Shown: positions 25,143 through 34,655 of the stretch, piece by piece
How positions within the stretch are numbered: position 1 is the first letter of the stretch
Layout: each line of letters opens with the position of its first letter
Source: MFAQ01 sp964429015
Lineage (GTDB): Bacteria > Patescibacteriota > Microgenomatia > UBA1400 > MFAQ01
Length of the DNA stretch: 64,000 nucleotides
Direction of reading: 5' to 3'
Assembly: GCA_964429015.1 (NCBI GenBank)
Contig: CAYSAM010000002.1
Span: forward strand, 29,439-93,438
Translations under genes and position numbers: made by a program
The notes under the pieces: model-generated
What the model was told of the DNA's origin: nothing
Seen by the model: the letters and a program-made list of their open reading frames with translations, nothing else
Databases searched by the model: none

Positions 25143-25148
25143 TATAAT
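25143..25148 (+). promoter_or_regulatory. -10 element TATAAT of the first PBP gene
   Basis: Perfect hexamer 10 bases before ATG 25159. It supports that ATG over the in-frame start at 25108, which lies upstream of the promoter. Confidence 0.55.
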
Positions 25149-25158
25149 TACTCCACAC

Positions 25159-27510
25159 ATGGAACCGAAACGCAAAAAGTTTTTTAAAGAGTTAGAAAAA
25201 AGAATAGCCACCAAGTCCTGGAAAAAATTAAACAGCAAATCTTTACTGTTTCTTTTAGCTGGTATTTTTCTGATCTGGCTCTTCTTTCTCCTCAAGGACG
25301 TTCCTAGTCCAGCCAAACTCACCAAAACTCCAGCACCACAAAGTACAAAAATACTTGATCGCAACCAAAACCTCCTGTACGAGGTCTACTCAGATTATCG
25401 ACGTACACCTGTAAACTTTCAAAACATCTCTCAAGATGTCAAAAACGCCACCATTGCAATTGAAGATAAAAACTTTTACCGCCATCACGGGCTAGATACT
25501 TTAGCTATTATCCGTGCCGCCTTTAACACTCTAAGAGGTAAAAGACTAGAGGGTGGTTCCACACTCACTCAGCAACTCGTCAAGAATTCTTTATTATCCG
25601 ACACCAGAAGAACTCTTACTCGCAAAATTAAGGAGGCCATACTTTCCGTCGCCACTGAATTTACCTACACCAAAAATGAAATTCTAGAGCTATATCTCAA
25701 TCACGCACCATACGGCGGCACCGTCTACGGCATCGAGACCGCCTCCCAAACTTACTTTGGCAAGTCAGCAAAAGACTTAAATCTTGCCGAGTCAGCGCTT
25801 CTTGCTGGATTACCACAATCTCCAACCAGATACTCACCATTTGGTGCCAAACCAGAATTAGCCATCAACCGACAACATGAAGTTTTAAGACGTATGTACG
25901 AAGACGGCTATATAAACAAAGATCAATACGATTCCGCCAAAAACACCAAACTTAATTTTTCCAAAAAAAATATAACCATCAACGCTCCTCATTTTTCTCT
26001 CATGGTTAGAGATCAACTTGTCCAAAAATACGGCGAAGACTTAGTCAACCTTGGTGGACTAGTGGTTACAACAACTCTCGATCTAGATCTCCAAAATTAT
26101 TTTCAAGCTTCGCTCTCAGCTGAACTAAAAAAAATTGCCAAACTAAAAATTAGCAATGGTGCAGCACTAGTCACCAAGCCAAATACTGGAGAAATTATTT
26201 CTTTAATTGGTTCCAAAGATTACTATGACAACGATATTGATGGACAAGTAAACATCACTACGGCATTGCGCCAACCAGGCAGTTCTATAAAACCACTAAA
26301 CTACGCCACAGGTCTTTTACTTGGCTGGCCAACTAGCCTTGTTTATTTAGATGTTCCTACTTGCTTCAATGTTCTTGGTCAAAAATCTTACTGTCCCAAA
26401 AACTACGATAATTCTTTCAGGGGACCAGTTTCTATGCGTCAATCTTTGGCAAATTCTCTAAATATTCCCGCTGTCAAACAACTCGCACTCAATAGTATGG
26501 ACTCTTTTATCGCAACCGCATCAGCCATGGGGATCTCTACCTGGACAGACTCAAGCAAATACGGACTTTCTCTCACTCTAGGTGGCGGTGAAGTTACCAT
26601 GTTCGATCTTGCAAAAGCATTTAGTACTTTTGCCAATCAAGGGGTGACTGTTCCTCTTGTTTCTGTTCTTAAAGTCCAAACATACGACGGTATAACTCTA
26701 GAAGAGTATGATGCTGAAAAAACCGCCAATCTCGTCTCTGTTCTTCCAGAAGATTGGGCAACTTTTTGGTCAAGTTCCAGCCATTCTGCCTCCCCTTCTG
26801 CCGAACCTGTCACCACCCTACCCAAAGAAGTCACTTTCATTATTTCCGACATTCTCGCAGACAACGGCGCTCGCTCCGCAGCCTTTGGCACCAACAGTTT
26901 ATTAGTAATACCCAATCATACCGTTTCTGTAAAAACAGGCACCACTAACGACCTCAAAGATAACTGGACCATAGGCTACACACCAGATTTCCTCGCTGCC
27001 ACCTGGGTGGGTAACAACGACAATACTTCCATGAGCTACGTTGCCTCTGGTGTCACCGGCGCATCTCCAATCTGGAACAGTATCATGAAAAAACTCCTCA
27101 AAGAAATCAAAGACAAACCATTATCAAAACCAGAAAATGTTACCAATTTTCAAGTCTGCAACTCCACAGGGTTACTTGCTCAACAAGAAAACCAGTGCGA
27201 GTCTCACTCAGAATATTTTATAAAAGAAATTCTACCACTTGGTCAATCAGGTATTCCCGTTCGCAAACAAATTTGGGTCAATCGTGCTGACAAGTCTCCA
27301 ATACAAGAAAACGACACCACAACAATTGACAGGGATCTTGAAGAACATACAGTTCTATCAGATCCATTCATCAAAGAATTTTGTTTAGATTGCAACTACC
27401 CATTAAACGAAAAGGGTAGTATTCAGTGGCCCCAAACAAACGTTAACATGTCTACTTTCAAGGCCAACTCAAAAAACTACTTAAATCTAAATGTCCAAAA
27501 CAGCCCTTAA
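25159..27510 (+). CDS. Class A penicillin-binding protein (PBP1A type)
   Basis: 783 residues from ATG 25159. Short cytoplasmic basic segment, one transmembrane helix (SLLFLLAGIFLIWLFFLL), GT51 glycosyltransferase domain with EDKNFYRHHG, GGSTLTQQLVKN, RKIKEAILS and ILELYLN, then a transpeptidase domain with SSIK (SxxK, in RQPGSSIKPLNYA), SLN (SxN) and KTGTTND (KTG). It polymerises and cross-links peptidoglycan outside the membrane. The C-terminal tail has paired cysteines (CNSTG, CESH, CLDC). The 3' end overlaps the GH18 gene by 20 bases. Confidence 0.93.
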   Translation: MEPKRKKFFKELEKRIATKSWKKLNSKSLLFLLAGIFLIWLFFLLKDVPSPAKLTKTPAPQSTKILDRNQNLLYEVYSDYRRTPVNFQNISQDVKNATIAIEDKNFYRHHGLDTLAIIRAAFNTLRGKRLEGGSTLTQQLVKNSLLSDTRRTLTRKIKEAILSVATEFTYTKNEILELYLNHAPYGGTVYGIETASQTYFGKSAKDLNLAESALLAGLPQSPTRYSPFGAKPELAINRQHEVLRRMYEDGYINKDQYDSAKNTKLNFSKKNITINAPHFSLMVRDQLVQKYGEDLVNLGGLVVTTTLDLDLQNYFQASLSAELKKIAKLKISNGAALVTKPNTGEIISLIGSKDYYDNDIDGQVNITTALRQPGSSIKPLNYATGLLLGWPTSLVYLDVPTCFNVLGQKSYCPKNYDNSFRGPVSMRQSLANSLNIPAVKQLALNSMDSFIATASAMGISTWTDSSKYGLSLTLGGGEVTMFDLAKAFSTFANQGVTVPLVSVLKVQTYDGITLEEYDAEKTANLVSVLPEDWATFWSSSSHSASPSAEPVTTLPKEVTFIISDILADNGARSAAFGTNSLLVIPNHTVSVKTGTTNDLKDNWTIGYTPDFLAATWVGNNDNTSMSYVASGVTGASPIWNSIMKKLLKEIKDKPLSKPENVTNFQVCNSTGLLAQQENQCESHSEYFIKEILPLGQSGIPVRKQIWVNRADKSPIQENDTTTIDRDLEEHTVLSDPFIKEFCLDCNYPLNEKGSIQWPQTNVNMSTFKANSKNYLNLNVQNSP

Positions 27511-28699
27511 AGTAATTCTTAGCATTGTTATCTCAATCACCACAGTAGTCTTAATATCAGTTGTTTATTGGCAAAAAAACCTGCCTCTTGTCAGTCCTGT
27601 CGCCTTCATCGAAAGCATTTATCAGCCCAGTACAAAAAACAAAAGGATCGTTTATGGTTTCTTGCCTTACTGGAATCTAAAATACGCCAAAGAGCTTCAA
27701 ATAAACCACCTTACTCATCTTGCATATTTTGGACTAGATTTAAAATCAGACGGTACAGCCAACAAAAAAGTAAACGCGAGGGAATTAGAACCAGGATGGA
27801 ACAAACTAAACTCAGACACCACCAAAAACATTCTCTACCAAAGCAAACTTCTCAATCAAAAAACAGTCCTAACAGTCACCGCCATGGAGCCAGAAATCAT
27901 TTCCTCTATTGTCAACAATCAAACTTACACTCAAAACTCTATAAATGACATTCTTCAGGTTTATAAAGACTTCAACTTCGATGGTATCAATATCGATTTT
28001 GAATACGTTGGGATACCAGACGAAGTTACCAAAAAAAACTTTACCAATTATATAAAGCTCATAAATCAGGAGTGTAAAAAAAGTTACCCCAAATGCTTTA
28101 TCGATATAGATATCTTTGGCGATACAGCCGAAAAAAACAGGCTTTGGAATCTAGAAGAGCTCCATCCACACGTTTCCCATATTATTGTTATGGCCTACGA
28201 TTACTACCGCAAATCATCTTCCCAAGCAGGGCCAGTTGCTCCATTGACTGGCTCATGCAAAGGACAAAGCGATAATCCTTGCCTAGAACACGATATTCTT
28301 CAACACATATCTTTAATAACCAAAAAAGTACCCCAAAATAAAATTATTCTTGGAATTCCTTTTTATGGCTACGAATGGCAAACAGCCTCAGAAGATTTTT
28401 TGGCTAACACCTATCCAAAAACCGGAAGCATAGCAACATACCAACGAATTCAAGAAATAATTACAAATCCAGAAACAAGCTCACTATCTGCTAAATGGTC
28501 AAACTCAACCCTTAGTCCATATTTAGTTTATTATGAAGACAAAAAAATAAAACAAATCCATTACGAAAACCAACAATCCCTAAAACTAAAAATCGATGTT
28601 CTAAATGCAACTAATTTGGGAGGAATGGCAATTTGGGCACTTGGCTACGAAGTCCCATATCAAGATCTTTGGCAACCGATTTTCGAAATGAATCGTTAA
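27491..28699 (+). CDS. Glycoside hydrolase family 18 protein, membrane-anchored
   Basis: 402 residues. An N-terminal signal anchor (about 8-27) leads to a TIM-barrel GH18 domain: VYGFLPYWNLKYAKE, LTHLAYFGLD, catalytic FDGINIDFEYVG (DxxDxE, Glu as acid), IIVMAYDYY and GGMAIWALGYE. GH18 enzymes cleave beta-1,4-GlcNAc linkages in chitin or peptidoglycan-like glycans. Its position between two class A PBPs and its overlap with the first point to cell-wall remodelling rather than chitin feeding. Confidence 0.88.
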   Translation: MSKTALKVILSIVISITTVVLISVVYWQKNLPLVSPVAFIESIYQPSTKNKRIVYGFLPYWNLKYAKELQINHLTHLAYFGLDLKSDGTANKKVNARELEPGWNKLNSDTTKNILYQSKLLNQKTVLTVTAMEPEIISSIVNNQTYTQNSINDILQVYKDFNFDGINIDFEYVGIPDEVTKKNFTNYIKLINQECKKSYPKCFIDIDIFGDTAEKNRLWNLEELHPHVSHIIVMAYDYYRKSSSQAGPVAPLTGSCKGQSDNPCLEHDILQHISLITKKVPQNKIILGIPFYGYEWQTASEDFLANTYPKTGSIATYQRIQEIITNPETSSLSAKWSNSTLSPYLVYYEDKKIKQIHYENQQSLKLKIDVLNATNLGGMAIWALGYEVPYQDLWQPIFEMNR

Positions 28700-28779
28700 A
28701 ATAAGCAAACTTTTCCCTCTATTTTTTTTCATCCAAAAAACATAAAATTGTCTTATCTCCTGCCCTTTCATACCACATC

Positions 28780-30816
28780 ATGTTTAAAGACAAAAAAAGA
28801 ATCACTAAACTATTTTTATATATCGGTTTACCTTTATACCGTCTATTTCTTGTTGCCATTATTGCCACTTTTTACACCTTAAGAAGACTAAAACATCTAG
28901 TTCAATTAATTAAACTACCCAAAGTTAATTTTTCCCCTCCCAAAACCAAAACAATCTCTCGATTACTTTTTCTTATCTGCCTCCTCCAAATCACGTTTTT
29001 AATTTATCACTTCTTCTCAACTCTCCCCAACCCAAAACTGCTAAACCACTTTCCGGATAAACTATCTACTAAGATTCTAGATCGAAACGGTAATTTGCTA
29101 TATCAAATTTATAAAGATGAAAATAGAACTGAAATCAAAATTGGCAACTTACCCACACACGTTAAACTAGCCTTCCTAGCTGCCGAAGATAAAGACTTTT
29201 ATAAACATCACGGTTTTTCTCTTACGGGGCTAATGAGAGCTTTTTATAAAAACTTAGTCAAAGATCACGTCGAAGGTGGCTCAACTATTACTCAGCAACT
29301 TGTAAAAAACACTTTACTCACCAACGAAAAAACTTTTGTTAGAAAAATCAAGGAACTTGTACTCTCATTAGAGGTAGAAGCTATGTACACCAAAGATAAA
29401 ATCTTGGAAATCTATCTTAATCAGGTTGGTTTTGGCGGCCCCGCCTACGGTATCCAAGAAGCCGCCCAACAATACTTCAACATCGACGCTAAAGATTTAT
29501 CTATCTCTCAAGCCGCTTTTCTGGCAGGGCTTACACAAGCACCCACCAAATACTCACCTTTTGGGGAAAATATTCAACTTGGCATAGAAAGACAAAAAAT
29601 TGTTTTACAACAAATGCAAAAAAATCATTTTATTACTGATGAAGAATATCAAAATTCACTACACGAAACCATTCTCTTCAGATCTGCCAAAAACGACATT
29701 ATTGCTCCCCACTTTGTTATGTATGTCCGTAGTCAACTTATAAATCAGCTAGGTGAAAATATCGTCAATCAAGGCGGACTAACCGTATACACAACCCTAG
29801 ATCAAAACATCCAAAACGAAGCACAAAAAATAGTCTCCCAGGAAATTGAAAAACTAAAGGGATTAAACGTTACAAATGGCTCTGCTTTAATCACTAATCC
29901 ACAAACAGGTGAAATATTAGCTATGGTAGGCTCCAAAGATTACTTTAACCTCAACGAAAATGGCCAAGTAAATCTCACTACCTCTTTGCGCCAACCAGGC
30001 AGTTCCATCAAACCTCTAAATTACGCCCTTGCCTTCGAAAAAGGCAAAAAACCAACCGATACCGTAGAGGATAAGCCACTTTCAATTATCTACCCAAACA
30101 GAACAACTTGGACACCAAAAAACTACGATAACAAATTTCATGGAACAGTAACTCTTAAACAAGCCTTAGCAAACTCTTACAATATTCCCTCAGTTCTCCT
30201 TCTAAAAGAAAACGGTATAGCTGAATTTGCCAATTTTGCCCATAAAATGGGTATCAACTCTTGGTCTGACACTAGCCGCTACGGACTATCCATGAGCCTT
30301 GGCAGTCTCGAGGTCAAAATGACCGAATTAGCCACTGCATATTCATCTTTTGCTAACAATGGAGTCGTTACGCCTCTAACATCAATTTCCAAAGTAGTAT
30401 CTAGTGAACAAGGGCAAATATACTTTCCTAAGTGCCAAACAGTTGAAAATCAAGAAAGCAACAAGTCAGTTCTAGCCAACGAAGACAACTGTCTATCGCG
30501 TCGTGTAATAACTAATCAAACTGCAAAACATATCACCGAAATACTTAGTGACAATATTGCCCGCTCCAGTGCCTTCGGTTCCAATTCCGTGCTGAATATC
30601 AAAGGTCACAAAGTCGCTGTAAAAACTGGCACTAGCAATGATCTCAAAGATAACTGGGCAATCGGCTATAACGAAAATTATTTAGTATCCACCTGGGTGG
30701 GAAACAATAATAGCCAACCCATGTCACACATTGCTTCAGGAGTTACGGGTGCTTCTCCAATTTGGTCCAAAATTTTCAACAACCTTCTTATAAAACCCCT
30801 TGCCTCAAGTAACTAA
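28780..30816 (+). CDS. Second class A penicillin-binding protein
   Basis: 678 residues, clearly paralogous to the PBP two genes upstream: EDKDFYKHHG, GGSTITQQLVKN, RQPGSSIKPLNYA, SYNIPS (SxN) and KTGTSNDLKDNW. It has a longer N-terminus with a second hydrophobic segment (residues 12-35 and about 60-80) and lacks the Cys-rich tail of the first. The pair probably came from a local duplication. Its stop overlaps the next, convergent gene by 4 bases. Confidence 0.92.
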   Translation: MFKDKKRITKLFLYIGLPLYRLFLVAIIATFYTLRRLKHLVQLIKLPKVNFSPPKTKTISRLLFLICLLQITFLIYHFFSTLPNPKLLNHFPDKLSTKILDRNGNLLYQIYKDENRTEIKIGNLPTHVKLAFLAAEDKDFYKHHGFSLTGLMRAFYKNLVKDHVEGGSTITQQLVKNTLLTNEKTFVRKIKELVLSLEVEAMYTKDKILEIYLNQVGFGGPAYGIQEAAQQYFNIDAKDLSISQAAFLAGLTQAPTKYSPFGENIQLGIERQKIVLQQMQKNHFITDEEYQNSLHETILFRSAKNDIIAPHFVMYVRSQLINQLGENIVNQGGLTVYTTLDQNIQNEAQKIVSQEIEKLKGLNVTNGSALITNPQTGEILAMVGSKDYFNLNENGQVNLTTSLRQPGSSIKPLNYALAFEKGKKPTDTVEDKPLSIIYPNRTTWTPKNYDNKFHGTVTLKQALANSYNIPSVLLLKENGIAEFANFAHKMGINSWSDTSRYGLSMSLGSLEVKMTELATAYSSFANNGVVTPLTSISKVVSSEQGQIYFPKCQTVENQESNKSVLANEDNCLSRRVITNQTAKHITEILSDNIARSSAFGSNSVLNIKGHKVAVKTGTSNDLKDNWAIGYNENYLVSTWVGNNNSQPMSHIASGVTGASPIWSKIFNNLLIKPLASSN

Positions 30817-31106
30817 ATCTTGTACTTCACAAAAAACTTATTCTCCTTCTCCCCACCATCAATCTCTTCCACATTTTGATTCTTTGAGTTCTCGGTTTTT
30901 TGAATTTTTACTCCTTCCCCATTTATCATCGCTTTCATCCAAAATCCCAACGAAACCAACACTACCAAAACCAAAACAAAAAAAACCGCTTTTCTATCCC
31001 TACTTCTTTCCTCTTTTGACTTTTTCTTTTTTTCCTTCTTTTTAACAACTTCTTCACCAGCCTCTCCTTCATCCAAAACATCGTCAAAATCTTTTACTTT
31101 ATTCAT
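30813..31106 (-). CDS. Small single-pass membrane protein
   Basis: 97 residues, not recognised. Acidic then Lys/Glu-rich cytoplasmic part (KKKEKKKKSKEERSRDRK), one transmembrane helix (about 40-58), and a short outer tail. The tail peptide KTENSKNQN is encoded by a GAGTTCT/GATTCTT (family B) repeat. It overlaps the dehydrogenase gene upstream by 8 bases. Confidence 0.6.
   Translation of the reverse strand: MNKVKDFDDVLDEGEAGEEVVKKKEKKKKSKEERSRDRKAVFFVLVLVVLVSLGFWMKAMINGEGVKIQKTENSKNQNVEEIDGGEKENKFFVKYKI
30880..30912. repeat. Family B repeat inside the small membrane protein gene
   Basis: GATTCTTTGAGTTCTCGG with flanking TTTTGA units, in frame in the extracytoplasmic tail. Confidence 0.55.
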
Positions 31107-32079
31107 AGACTTTTATTTCAGCATTTATCAAACAACTCGGCTGTCTACCCTCTAGAGCATCTCTTAAGTTATCAACCAATACTTTTGCCATCGAGTCTCT
31201 AGCCTCTACTGTTGCCGATGCGGTGTGAGGTGTCAGTACCACGTTTGACATAGCCAATAGCTCCCCAGGAATACTCATCTCATTTTCAAAAACATCCAGT
31301 CCCGCACCCGCGATTAGACCATCTTTCAACGCTTTAATCAAATCTTTCTCTACTACTAAGCCACCCCTTGCCGTATTAATAAACAAAGCACTTCTCTTCA
31401 TCAAAGAAAACTCTTTTAGAGTAAAAAGATGTTTTGTTTCTTCGTTCAAAGACAGCGACAAACTCACCACATCCGAAAGCTCCAGTAATTTTTCCAAAGT
31501 GTGATAAATACAATCATTTTCTTCTTCAAACTCCAAGTTTCTATTTCTATTAAAATAGATCACTTTCATCCCCAACCCCTTAGCTAATCTTGCTGTCCAC
31601 CTACCAATTCTTCCAAGCCCTACCACTCCTATTACCTTATTCTTTACACTTGTTCCAAGTAACAAATCTGGCTCCCACCCTTTATATTTACCGGATCGAA
31701 CCAATCTATCCCCCTCTACAATCCTTCTGTACAAAGTAAAAATCATTGCAACCACTTGTTCAGCAACCGATTCCGTAAGAACTCCAGGAGTATTAGTTAC
31801 ACAAATACCTCTTTTAGTCGCCGCCTCCACATCTATATTGTCATAGCCTACAGCATAATTACTTACTACTTTCAGTTGTTTTCCCGCTACATCCATTACC
31901 TCCGCATCAATTTTTTCAGTCAACAGGGACACAATACCTACCGACCCTTTCACTCCCTCAAGTAATTCTTTTCGCGTTATATTTTTTCCAGGATAAGTTA
32001 TCACTTCAAACTTATCTCGTAAGGATTTCACATATCTCTCCAAAAAAATATGCGTCACAAAAACTTTAGGTTTATCCAT
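31099..32079 (-). CDS. D-isomer-specific 2-hydroxyacid dehydrogenase (glyoxylate reductase-like)
   Basis: 326 residues. Rossmann motif GVVGLGRIGRWTA; catalytic Arg in NTARGGLV, Glu in LDVFENE and His in LTPHTASAT. Overall it is close to glyoxylate/hydroxypyruvate reductases rather than SerA, since no ACT domain follows. It reduces a 2-oxoacid with NAD(P)H; the substrate is not certain. It sits 12 bases after the PfkB kinase gene on the same strand. Confidence 0.88.
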   Translation of the reverse strand: MDKPKVFVTHIFLERYVKSLRDKFEVITYPGKNITRKELLEGVKGSVGIVSLLTEKIDAEVMDVAGKQLKVVSNYAVGYDNIDVEAATKRGICVTNTPGVLTESVAEQVVAMIFTLYRRIVEGDRLVRSGKYKGWEPDLLLGTSVKNKVIGVVGLGRIGRWTARLAKGLGMKVIYFNRNRNLEFEEENDCIYHTLEKLLELSDVVSLSLSLNEETKHLFTLKEFSLMKRSALFINTARGGLVVEKDLIKALKDGLIAGAGLDVFENEMSIPGELLAMSNVVLTPHTASATVEARDSMAKVLVDNLRDALEGRQPSCLINAEIKVYE

Positions 32080-32091
32080 ACATTCATTTAA

Positions 32092-33072
32092 TCACACTAA
32101 CCCCTCAACCATTTTTAGTTTCTTTTTAAGCCTTTTATTCATATCCACCATATTAAGTAACCCATCTTTTGCCCCCATATAAGTAACAACACTGCTACCA
32201 TTTGCCAGGCCCGCCTTCAAAATTTCCACTTCATTTTTATAATTAAGCATCGCCCATACAGCTCCAGAAACAAAAGCGTCACCTGCTCCAGTATCATCAA
32301 TAGACTTATCCGGAAAAGTATTCATCTTCCACCAATTACCAGAACGAATCAAACATGCCCCTCTTTTTCCATCAGTAATCGCAATAATTCTTGGACCAAA
32401 ACTGCTAATTTTTTTATAAGTCAATTTTTCCTCGTCAAAACTTATCCCAGTTAACTTACTTGCCTCATCTTTATTCAAACTTAGAAAATCTACTTTTGGT
32501 AATAACTTTTTAAAATCAATCGATTGAAGTTCTGCTTTTCCTGGGTTTACACCAACCCTAACCCCAATGTTAAAGCAAAAATCAACCAAATCCGTTAACA
32601 AATCCATTCTCCCACCCAAACTAGAAATCTGTAACCAATCAGCTTTTTTTATTAGTTCCCAATCTATATCTCTACTTTCAATGTTTAAACTCTCACCTCT
32701 ATATGTCACAATCGATCTTAGTCCATTGCTAGCAATCAACACAGAAGATACTCCCGTTTCTCCTTTTCCTTTTTGAAGCAATTCAAGGTCTAATTGTTTT
32801 TCTTCTAGCTCTTTTACTATTAAGCTACCCATGTAATCATCTCCTATTCTAGATACAATTTTTACCGCCTCACCCAACCTTTTCAAGCCAACCGCCACGT
32901 TACTTCCCCCACCACCAGAACACAATTTACAAGTATCAGCTTCTATTTTTCCTCCCAAAACCTCTGCCATCGCTACCCCACCAGGTACTTCGTGGCTTTT
33001 TAAAACCCTAAATTCTTTAGATTTCATCAAAACATCAACTACACTTGCACCGACTACAACAACTTTATTCAT
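32092..33072 (-). CDS. PfkB family carbohydrate kinase
   Basis: 326 residues of the ribokinase fold: GGGGSNVAVGLKRLG near the N-terminus, RIGDDYMGSLI, and the anion-hole/catalytic motif DDTGAGDAFVSGAVWA. It phosphorylates a sugar or nucleoside using ATP; the substrate cannot be read. TAGAAT (33079-33084) lies 6 bases before the ATG, so this is the first gene of a leftward unit with the dehydrogenase and a small membrane protein. Confidence 0.9.
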   Translation of the reverse strand: MNKVVVVGASVVDVLMKSKEFRVLKSHEVPGGVAMAEVLGGKIEADTCKLCSGGGGSNVAVGLKRLGEAVKIVSRIGDDYMGSLIVKELEEKQLDLELLQKGKGETGVSSVLIASNGLRSIVTYRGESLNIESRDIDWELIKKADWLQISSLGGRMDLLTDLVDFCFNIGVRVGVNPGKAELQSIDFKKLLPKVDFLSLNKDEASKLTGISFDEEKLTYKKISSFGPRIIAITDGKRGACLIRSGNWWKMNTFPDKSIDDTGAGDAFVSGAVWAMLNYKNEVEILKAGLANGSSVVTYMGAKDGLLNMVDMNKRLKKKLKMVEGLV

Positions 33073-33133
33073 TACCTCATTCTAGCAAACCGATGATCTA
33101 TAAAAATTACTAAGCTGCTAAAATAACAAAGGC

Positions 33134-33580
33134 ATGAAACCTTTTGTCCTTCTCAAACCAAAAACAGGAAAAGAAATTCCATTCATTATTCTCATCAGCT
33201 TTCTTCTCACTTTTATTGTTTCTCGCCTAGTTGTCTTTTACGGACCAACTTCCAACTTTTACCTCAAAGTCAAAGGTGTCCACGTTCACCATCTGGCTTA
33301 CGGTATTTTTCTACTTAGTTTGGTGGGGTTTCTTAGTTTAGTTTTAGAAAGAACAGAAAAAGTTCGCCTCCAACTTTCAGTACTATACGGAATCGCTTTA
33401 GGGCTAGCTTTCGACGAGTTTGCTATGTGGATCCAGTTAGAAGATGTCTATAAAGATCGTTCTACTTACGATGCCATTGTTACTATCACCCTCATTCTTC
33501 TCAATGTTGTTTACTTTGGTGATTTTTGGAAAAAATGGCACAACCACCTCGGCACCCTCCTTCGCAAACTCACCTCCTAA
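33134..33580 (+). CDS. Conserved membrane protein with HVHH motif
   Basis: 148 residues with four hydrophobic segments. Between the first two is KGVHVHHLAYG; later come LGLAFDEFAMWIQLEDVY and a His/Trp-rich end (KKWHNHLG). The His cluster and Asp/Glu residues inside membrane helices suggest metal binding. I do not know a function. It overlaps the next convergent gene by 11 bases. Confidence 0.65.
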   Translation: MKPFVLLKPKTGKEIPFIILISFLLTFIVSRLVVFYGPTSNFYLKVKGVHVHHLAYGIFLLSLVGFLSLVLERTEKVRLQLSVLYGIALGLAFDEFAMWIQLEDVYKDRSTYDAIVTITLILLNVVYFGDFWKKWHNHLGTLLRKLTS

Positions 33581-33872
33581 TTTTTCTACTCTCACACAAC
33601 AACACAACCAACAACGAAAATGCCACCACTGGCAACAAAAATATAGATTGAAAGTAGACAAACAACCCAAGAAACTCAAGCAAACTCTTAGTATTCAACT
33701 CCTGAACAAATACGATATATCCTAGAGAAACTAAAAACACAGTGACTACATCTATAGCAACAAAAGAAGTCAACAAACGTAATCCATTTGCCCTCAACCA
33801 TTTTTCTTCCTTCTTTAATTCTGACTTCGAAGCTGGATATGGAATAAATATCATGTTTTCATTATAGATCAA
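33570..33872 (-). CDS. Small two-helix membrane protein
   Basis: 100 residues, not recognised. A basic N-terminal part (KSELKKEEKWLRANG) is followed by two transmembrane helices (about 35-52 and 70-92) and a basic end (ESRKIRR). An internal ATG six codons in is an alternative start. Confidence 0.5.
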   Translation of the reverse strand: MIYNENMIFIPYPASKSELKKEEKWLRANGLRLLTSFVAIDVVTVFLVSLGYIVFVQELNTKSLLEFLGLFVYFQSIFLLPVVAFSLLVVLLCESRKIRR

Positions 33873-33914
33873 ATCTAATTTCCAAAATCAAAAATCCAAA
33901 AACAAAATTAATAT

Positions 33915-34655
33915 CTAAAACCCAAAAACTATCTCCGATAATTTTTTCGAAATTTCAGTAGGATTTTCGTGTTGCCAAACATTTCTTCCAATCGCAATCC
34001 CTTTAGCCCCAGCTTTCATCACGCCAGCAACCTCTTCTTCTAGGTTCTCCCAATCAGTCTTCATTCCACCTTGTGCCAAAACCCCAGTTTTACCCGCTGC
34101 TCTCACCACCCAATTAAAGCTCTCCGGGTCACCTGTGTAAGGTACTTTAACAAAGTCAGCATTAAGTTCTAGTCCTAGCCTTGCCCCATAGGCGACAGTA
34201 TCCCTCTCACTCTCTCTACCAGCAACTTTAGATCCTCTAGGGTACATCCACGCAATTACTTCCAATCCCTTGGCGTGTGCCTCATCTTCAATTCGCGAAA
34301 ATTCTACCAACATTTGTTCTTCATGCTCACTTCCTACATATATCGTATAACCAACTGCTTTAGCTCCCAATTCTATGGCCTTATCTACAGTACAAAGTTG
34401 CAAAGACAACGGCTCTTCACTATAAAAAGACGTTTTTCCATTTAATTTTACAATTAGCGGTACACCGCAGTCTTTTTCGTAGTATCTAGCCGCAACGCCC
34501 TCTTGAAAAACCACCCCAGTAAAAAATCCATTTTTTGCAATCTCCATAATGTATTTAGGGTCAACATTTTTTTCATCAAAGTCCACCGGACCATGTTCAA
34601 AACCTTGGTCATATGCCAATATCATCACCTTACCGTTTTTATCTAAAACACTCAT
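33915..34655 (-). CDS. fba: Class I fructose-bisphosphate aldolase, archaeal/DhnA type
   Basis: 246 residues with the DhnA-type signatures MILAYDQGFEHGP at the N-terminus, AIELGAKAVGYTIYVGSEHE, WMYPRGSKV, the Schiff-base lysine in ADFVKVPYTGD and the phosphate site GGMKTD...GAKGIAIGRNVWQ. It cleaves or forms fructose-1,6-bisphosphate. Its start overlaps the stop of the transketolase C-half gene by 4 bases, so carbon flow through the pentose phosphate and glycolytic branches is co-expressed. Confidence 0.88.
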   Translation of the reverse strand: MSVLDKNGKVMILAYDQGFEHGPVDFDEKNVDPKYIMEIAKNGFFTGVVFQEGVAARYYEKDCGVPLIVKLNGKTSFYSEEPLSLQLCTVDKAIELGAKAVGYTIYVGSEHEEQMLVEFSRIEDEAHAKGLEVIAWMYPRGSKVAGRESERDTVAYGARLGLELNADFVKVPYTGDPESFNWVVRAAGKTGVLAQGGMKTDWENLEEEVAGVMKAGAKGIAIGRNVWQHENPTEISKKLSEIVFGF

